Assembly (NCBI RefSeq): GCF_000715075.1
Contig: NC_134085.1
Coordinates: 158,376,178 to 158,440,177, forward strand
Direction: 5' to 3'
DNA: 64,000 nucleotides
DNA from: Nicotiana tabacum
Lineage: Eukaryota > Streptophyta > Magnoliopsida > Solanales > Solanaceae
The notes beneath the pieces are model-generated. The model did no database searches. It had not been told where the DNA came from and was given only the letters and a program-made list of their open reading frames with translations. Below are positions 58,090-64,000 of this stretch, one piece after another. How positions within the stretch are numbered: the stretch's first letter is position 1; each line of letters starts with the position of its first letter. Position numbers and translations under genes: made by a program.

Positions 58090-59540
58090 ACTTGAAATTG
58101 AGTGTAGTCCTCTGTTCTACAGGCGGGCTCCTGACTTCAAACTCAAAATTTATTCCTCTGTTCTACAGGCGGGCTCCTGACTTCGTTTTGAAATGTACTC
58201 CTCTGCTCTACAGACGGGCTCCTGACTCCATCTTGACTTTAAAAGATAATACGGCCTCCATTCTCCAGGCGGGCTCCTGACTTCAACGGCAATTTAAAGA
58301 TAATGCAGCCTCCATTCTCCAGGCGGGCTCCTGACCTCAACAATTTCTTAAAAACATAACACCTCCATTCGTCAGGCGGGCTCCTTACTTCAACTACAAC
58401 TTGAAAATATAACACCTCCATTCTTCAGGCAGGCTCCTGACTTCAACAACTTCTTAAAATGTAACACCTCCGTTCTCCAGGCGGGCTCCTGACTTCAACT
58501 ATGACTTAAAATATAATACGGCCTCTATTCTCCAGGCGGGCTCTTGACTTCAACAGCAATTTTAAAATATAACACCTCCATTTTTCAGGCGGGCTCCTTA
58601 CTTCGACTACAACTCAAAAATATAATACCTCCATTCTCCAGGCGGGCTCGTGACTTCAACGAACCTTAAAATTTTAAAACCTCCGTTCTTCAGGCGGGCT
58701 TCTGACTCATTTAACTTAAAATATAACAACCTCCGTTCTAACAGGCGGGCTCCTGACTCCTTTAACTTAAAATATGACAACCTCCATTCTACAGGCGGGC
58801 TCCTGACTTCTTCAACTTAAAACATAACAACCTCCGTTCTATAGGCGGGCTCCTGACTCCTTTAACTTAAAATATAACAACCTCCATTCTACAGGCGGGC
58901 TCCTGACTTTTCAACTTAAAACATAACAACCTCCGTTCTACAGGCGAGCTCCTAACTTCACTACTTCCCAAAACATAAAACCTCCATTCTCCAGGCGAGT
59001 TCCTGACTTCAACTACTTCTTAAAAATAGAGCACCTCCATTCTCCAGGCGGGTTCCTGACTTCCAACACGACTTAAAATGTAACACCTCCATTCTCTAGG
59101 TAGGCTCCTGACTTCAACTATTTCGTAAAATATAATACCTCCATTCTCCAGGCAGGCTCCTGACTTCAATAAACCTTAAAATATAACACCTCCATTCTCC
59201 AGGCAGGCTCTTGACTTCAATAATGACTTAAAATATAATACGGCCTCCATTTTCCAAGCGGGCTCCTGACTTCAACAACTTCTTAAAATATAACACCTCC
59301 ATTCTCTAGGCGGGCTCACAACTTAAAAATATAACACCTCCATTCTCCAGGCGGGTTCCTGACTTCAACTTCTTCTTAAAAATATAACACCTCCATTTTT
59401 CAAGCGGGCTCCTAACTTCGACTATTTCTTAAAGACATAACACCTCCATTCTCCAGGCGGGCTCCTGACTTCAGTAAACAACTCAAAGATAATACCTCCA
59501 TTCTCCAGGCGGGTTCCTGACTTCGACTATAACTTAAAAA
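58090..59540. repeat. Minisatellite in E11 3' UTR (about 28 units of about 50 bp)
   Basis: Each unit contains CTCCATTCTCCAGGCGGGCTCCTGACTTCAAC followed by an AT-rich spacer (aacttcttaaaatataacac and variants) of 15-25 bp. The core is strongly conserved while the spacer and a few bases (ccgttct/ccattct, acaggc/ccaggc) vary. Sub-families cluster: aacaacctccgttctacaggc units lie together at about 58730-58930, as expected from local duplication. I counted roughly 28 copies by eye. Confidence 0.9.
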
Positions 59541-61599
59541 ATGTAACTTCAACAACTTCTTAAAAAATGCGTTTTATTGCTGTTGCTCCTTCCTGCCTCC
59601 TGGACCATTTTCCTTCTATCTTGAAATTATTTTCTTTCAGAACTGCTTCCCTCAAAACTGGTGTTTCATTCCTCTGAAAACTGCTGGGGATAACACCGGT
59701 GTTTTATTCAAAAATATGTTATTTTCCTTCTTCAAAGACTACTTCCTTTAAAGCTGGTGCTTTCCTTCCACTGGAACTACTTCCCTTAAACCTTGTGTTA
59801 TCTTGCTTCTTCCGAAATTGCTTCCTTTAAAACTTGTTTGGCCTTCTTCCGAAAACTGCTGGGGATACCATTTTTTCCCCAAACTTGTGTTATCCCGCTT
59901 CTTCCCCAAGCGGGTACCGGACTTCCAGAAATTTTCAAAATGAAAGAAAATTTTCTGCCCCAGTTTGATAATCTTCCTTGTATCATGATGTCTTTTCATC
60001 ATCTATAACATTTCCTGTCCCTGCTTTAAATCAAAGAAAAATTTTTTTAGTTTAAAACGTGGTGAATGGTCGTGCCACTCCTGTCGGGGATGGTTTTCTC
60101 TTTCTCCTTTCCCAGCTTTGTGTTCTATTACATCACCAAAGCTTGCTGGGGATGCGATTATTTGTTGGGGATGATATTCCTGCTGGCGATCATATTCCTA
60201 CTTGAGATGGTTTTCCTCCTCTTCTTTCCCTTCTCCGTGTTTTCCGACCCTCTTGGAACTTGGTCGATAATCTGCCAGGGATGCTCTTGTTTCTCGACGA
60301 TTCTTTATTCACTAATTGTTGCTTCCCATTTTTCTCCATACCCTCCCCGAAATCCTATACCAATCCATCATTGGGTCTTGCAATGAATGTCTTTCTCGTT
60401 CCATTGCATTATCTTTGGCCCATCCTATCCATATTGTGTTTTTGCACCATCTTGGCAACTGGTAATAAGCTCTGAAAATCCTTTCAAAAACAAACTGCTG
60501 GGGAGGTAAAGTCTTTAAACCAAGAAATGAAAAAGTGATGATTTCAAAAGATAAAAAAAAGAAGTCTTTCTGAACAGATGCTGGGGAAAAGGAAAGAAAA
60601 GAACTTATCTAAATGATATAACCGATCCCAACGATCATGTCGTGCATTTCGGATTAATCAACCCAGTCTATTTGTATCAATCAATCTTTCGGATGGCCTC
60701 ATCTTGTTGGGGATAAACAGGCACTCAACTCTTTGCCAAATGCGGATTCTTTCCGCCAATCTTGTCTTGTCGCCTCGTAGTGCCCTTCGAGGGGTTTTCA
60801 CTAATAAGACTCTCTCATTTCTCTCAACTCCCGTTGCCTTATGGTGCATGTGAAGGTTTTCACCGATAAGACTCTCTCGTTTTATTTCTCTCAACTTACG
60901 TCGCCTTATGGTGCCTGTGGAGGTTTTCACCGATAAGACTCTCTCATTTTATTTTATTTTTTCCAGCTGGGGATTGGAGTGTTACCGATATGACTCTCTT
61001 TGCTGGGGATTCTTTCGGCTATCAATTCATTTTCAGCTTATGATCCTCTTCTCTGCTAGGGATTAGAGTGTTATTCCTGACTTCCGTTTGCATGACTTGG
61101 CACTTCTCGGATACTGATTGGGAGGTCTCTTTTGGACATCAATATGGGTTTTTGTGTATGGCTAAAAGAAAAAGGGGTATCAAAAGGTTCAAAATAATTT
61201 TGATGAGTAAAATATTACAACTCTTGGAATCAAACCTCCTTCCCAAAATTACAAACACAACTTCTGCCCCAGTTTCTTGCTTGGGGATTTTTATTTTTGT
61301 TACACTATGACCGAGCCGTGAGGCGCCTACGTATCCTTTTTGAGGAATCAGGTCAAACGTAGTTCCCAATTCTTTTGTTTTTCTTGTGATTTTTCTTTTG
61401 TCTTTATTATCATTATTTTCTCTTCTCTTTTTCTTTCATTTTCATTACTGATTCCAAGAGAGGGGTATGAAAGAATAAATAAGGCTCAAAAGGGGAAGAA
61501 AAGGTTGAAGTGTTTGGATGGAAGAACAAATTGCCTTCGTCATTTCATTCTCCGATACCATGCCAAATGCAAACAAACAACAATTATAATTAAAAGAAA
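59541..61599 (-). other. E11 3' untranslated region, pol-proximal part
   Basis: Non-coding, C/T-rich on the plus strand. The word tgctggggat (and ttggggat, ctggggaa) is scattered at least nine times between 59685 and 61060. Three tandem units of about 66 bp containing ggttttcaccgataagactctctc lie at about 60767-60960. ORFs in this stretch have no domain support. Confidence 0.7.
60767..60960. repeat. Three about 66 bp tandem units in E11 3' UTR
   Basis: Units of gtcgcctTatggtgc.tgtg.aggttttcac.gataagactctctc.ttttatttctctcaact. The second and third are nearly identical; the first is more diverged. Confidence 0.8.
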
Positions 61600-64000
61600 T
61601 CATACATAATATCTCTTAACTACGTCAGAATTGATAGCCATGTCGACACATTTCCCTTCGATATATGTTAAACATAACGCGCCATTGGAAAACACTCTGG
61701 TTACAATGAATGGCCCTTGCCAATTCGGGGCGAACTTGCCTTTTGCTTCGGCCTGATGTGGCAGGATTCGTTTCAACACTTGCTGCCCCACTTTAAATTT
61801 TCTGGGGCATACCTTCTTGTTGTAGGCTCTTGCCATTCTCATTTGATATAGTTGGCCATGGCATACTGCTGCTAATCATTTTTCATCAATCAAGCTCAAC
61901 TACTCCAATCGGGCTTTGACCCATTCATCATCATCAATCCCAGACTCAGCGACAATCCGGAGGGACATGATTTCAACCTCTGCCAGTATCACTGCTTCAG
62001 TTCCGTATACCAACAAATAAGGAGTTACACCTATTAAAGTACGAACAGTAGTGCGATAACCCAACAATGCAAATGGTTATTTTTCATGCCATTGCCTTGA
62101 ACCTTCTACCATCTTCCGAAGTATCTTCCTTATATTTTTGTTGGCTGCCTCAACTGCTCCATTCACCTTGGGACGATATGGGGTGGAATTGCGGTGTGTA
62201 ATCTTAAACTGTTGACATACCTCTTTCATCAAATTGCTGTTAAGATTAGCACTATTATCCGTGATGATCACCTTTGGGATTCCAAATCTATAGATGATAT
62301 GGCAGTGAACAAAATCTATCACTGCCTTCTTGGTTACTGACTTGAAAGTTGTAGCCTCAACCCACTTGGTGAAATAATCGATAGTGACCAGAATGAACCT
62401 ATGACCGTTGGAAGCTGACGACTCAATCGGTCCAATGACATCCATGCCCCATGCAATAAATGGCCACGGTGCTGATATTGTATGCAATTCTGTTGGCGGA
62501 GAATGAATCAAATCTCCGTGTATCTGACACTGATGGCATTTTTGCACGAAATTAATACAATCATGCTCCATAGTGATCCAATAATACCCTGTTCGAAGAA
62601 TCTTCTTCGCCAATACATATCCGCTCATATGTGGCCCACAAACTCCTGCATGTACCTCTGTCATCACTGTCGTGGCTTGACCAGCATCTATACATCTCAA
62701 CAATCCTAAATCTGGTATTCTTTTGTATAACACTCCTCCACTGAGGAAAAATGCATTTTCCAATCGCCGAATGGTTCTCTTTTGATCTCCGATGGCCTGC
62801 TCTGGGTATATCCCCATCCTGAGGTATTCCTTGACATCATAAAACCATGGCTCGCCATCCATTTCTTCCTCTATCATGTTGCAATAAGCATGTTGATCAC
62901 GAACGTGGATATGCAACGGGTCAACATGAATTTTGTCTGGGTGGTGCAACATCGATGCTAAGGTGGCCAAAGCATCGGCAACCTCATTATGAACTCTTGG
63001 GATGTGTCTAAACTCCACTGATCGAAATCTCTTGCTCAGATCATGCGAATATTGTCGATATGGTATGAGCTTCAAATCCCTTGTTTCCCATTCACCCTGA
63101 ATCAGATGCACCAGGAGGTCCGAGTCTCCCAAGACCAAGACGTCCTGGACATCCATGTCTGCAGCTAGCCGTAGACCCAAAATGCATGCCTCATACTCAG
63201 CCATGTTGTTGGTCCAATAGAAATGCAGCTGAGCCGTAACAGGATAATGATGTCCTGTTTCAGAAATAAGTACCGCTCCTATTCCAACTCCTTTCGCATT
63301 TGCGGCTCCATCAAAAAAGAGATTCCATCCTAGTTCCTTGGTCATTTCCAACTCATCTATATGCACCACTTCTTCATCGGGAAAATACGTCCTCAAGGGC
63401 TCGTATTCTTCATCAACAAGATTCTCAACCAAGTGATCAGCCAATGTTTGGGCCTTCATGGCCGTCCTCGTCACATAGACGATGTCGAATTCTGTGAGTA
63501 ATATCTGTCATTTCGCCAATCTCCCTGTGGGCATAGGCTTCTAGAAAATATACTTTAGTGTAACCAAGCATGAAATGAGATAAGTAGTATATGATGATAG
63601 ATAATGCTTCAATTTCTGGGCCACCCAAGTTAGGGTGCAACATGTCTTCTCGAGTTGAGTGCACTTAACCTCATAGCCTGCAAACTTCTTGTTGAGATAA
63701 TAGATGGCTTGCTCCTTCCTTCCTGTAATGTCGTGTTGCCCCAGTACGCAGCCAAACAAATTCTCCAGGACCGTTAAATAAAGAATTAATGGTCTTCCCG
63801 GCTTAGGTGGAACCAACACATGTGGATTTGATAAATATTCTTTGATTTGGTCAAATGCTTCCTGACATTCTGCCGTCCAGTCTACCGCAACATCTTTCTT
63901 CAGTAGCCGAAATATGGGTTCACAAGTTGCTGTGAGTTGAGCAATAAACCTGCTGATATAATGTAACCTTCCCAACAGACTCATTACTTCTGTCTTGTTC
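61600..64000 (-). pseudogene. E11 pol: RNase H, second RNase H, integrase (nearly intact)
   Basis: From the window edge leftward: RT connection and first RNase H (63984-63541; YISRFIAQLTATCEPIFRLL, FGCVLGQHDITGRKEQAIYY). A 465-codon open stretch, 63474-62077, follows. It holds a second, archaeal-type RNase H (LFFDGAANAKGVGIGAVL, NNMAEYEACILGLRLA, GDSDLLVHLIQG, HNEVADALATLASML). It then holds the integrase zinc domain (EVHAGVCGPHMSGY; CHQCQIHGD) and the integrase core with all three acidic residues (GMDVIGPI, IITDNSANLNS, VNGAVEAANKN). The C-terminal module FAPNWQGPFIVTRVF ends at 61600. Only about four stops break the visible frame: TAG and TGA near 63510-63542, TAA near 62075, TGA near 61890. 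The conserved Gly after ITDN is Ser. The best preserved polyprotein in the window. Confidence 0.9.

Larger units (their letters stand above)
53512..64000 (-). mobile_element. E11: Tat/Ogre-like Ty3/gypsy element (3' part)
   Basis: 3' LTR 53512-57656, PPT 57657-57673, a long repeat-rich 3' untranslated region 57674-61599, then pol 61600 to the window end. gag, protease, most RT and the 5' LTR lie beyond 64000. It is inserted into pol of E10. Very long LTRs, dual RNase H and a long repeat-bearing 3' region match the Ogre/Tat group. Confidence 0.9.

Noticed and set aside
58090..59540. CRISPR-like regular repeats
   Set aside because: Repeats are about 50 bp head-to-tail units with related, not unique, spacers. 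No cas genes, eukaryotic context, and position in a retrotransposon 3' UTR. It is a minisatellite.
60066..60386. 106-codon hydrophobic ORF that might be a membrane protein
   Set aside because: It lies in the C/T-rich non-coding 3' region of E11. Hydrophobicity follows from T-rich codons and it overlaps another frame of equal length.

Overview
The window looks like plant nuclear DNA from the Solanaceae, most likely a Nicotiana-type genome. The reasons are its LTR-retrotransposon families (Tekay-like chromovirus, Tat/Ogre, Copia, Sirevirus), two Au-like SINE tails, and one intron-containing host gene whose exons join in frame with GT/AG introns. I see no bacterial operons, CRISPR arrays, rRNA or tRNA genes. 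Family assignments are by eye from translated motifs, LTR ends, primer-binding sites (PBS), polypurine tracts (PPT) and target-site duplications (TSD). No search was run.

Layout. 1-8252: E1, a minus-strand gypsy-type element with about 2.9 kb LTRs and an essentially non-coding interior. It sits in a Tat-type LTR of which only 8253-8430 remains. 8431-18936: a minus-strand, non-coding LTR element (E3; LTR 17626-18936) split by E2 (9562-16800), a plus-strand chromovirus deletion derivative with both LTRs and an imperfect TSD. 18935-19963: E4, a miniature TRIM-like element. 20384-31237: E5, a minus-strand Copia element with perfect TSD AAAAG, itself invaded by a 5'-truncated Sirevirus-like element (E6, 23685 to about 30270). 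31778-32316: a MITE-like palindromic element, followed by a SINE tail. 33694-37793: E7, a minus-strand gypsy gag-only remnant with perfect TSD CAGAT, containing a solo Sirevirus-type LTR (E8, 35065-36641). 38129-41471: E9, a 3.3 kb solo LTR with perfect TSD ACTTG.

42617-44753 is the only convincing host gene: a seven-exon, 362-residue bHLH transcription factor on the minus strand (subfamily XII, bHLH137-like). It has an apparently intact frame, and a SINE and an LTR lie upstream of its TATA box.

45373-53511: E10, a Tat-lineage element on the minus strand (RT, RNase H, second RNase H, integrase). Between pol and its 3' LTR it carries a spliced extra gene on the opposite (plus) strand. E10 is interrupted at 53512 by E11, a second Tat/Ogre-like element. 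E11 has a 4.1 kb 3' LTR (53512-57656), a repeat-rich 3' untranslated region with a roughly 1.4 kb minisatellite (58090-59540), and a nearly intact pol reaching the window end.

Together this is a nested transposon landscape around a single gene island. Most element genes carry stop codons that are one transition from a sense codon, as expected for long-silenced, methylated DNA. The points most worth follow-up are the antisense spliced ORF of E10, the E11 minisatellite, the non-coding E1 that keeps only a chromovirus-like pol tail, and the TRIM-like E4.
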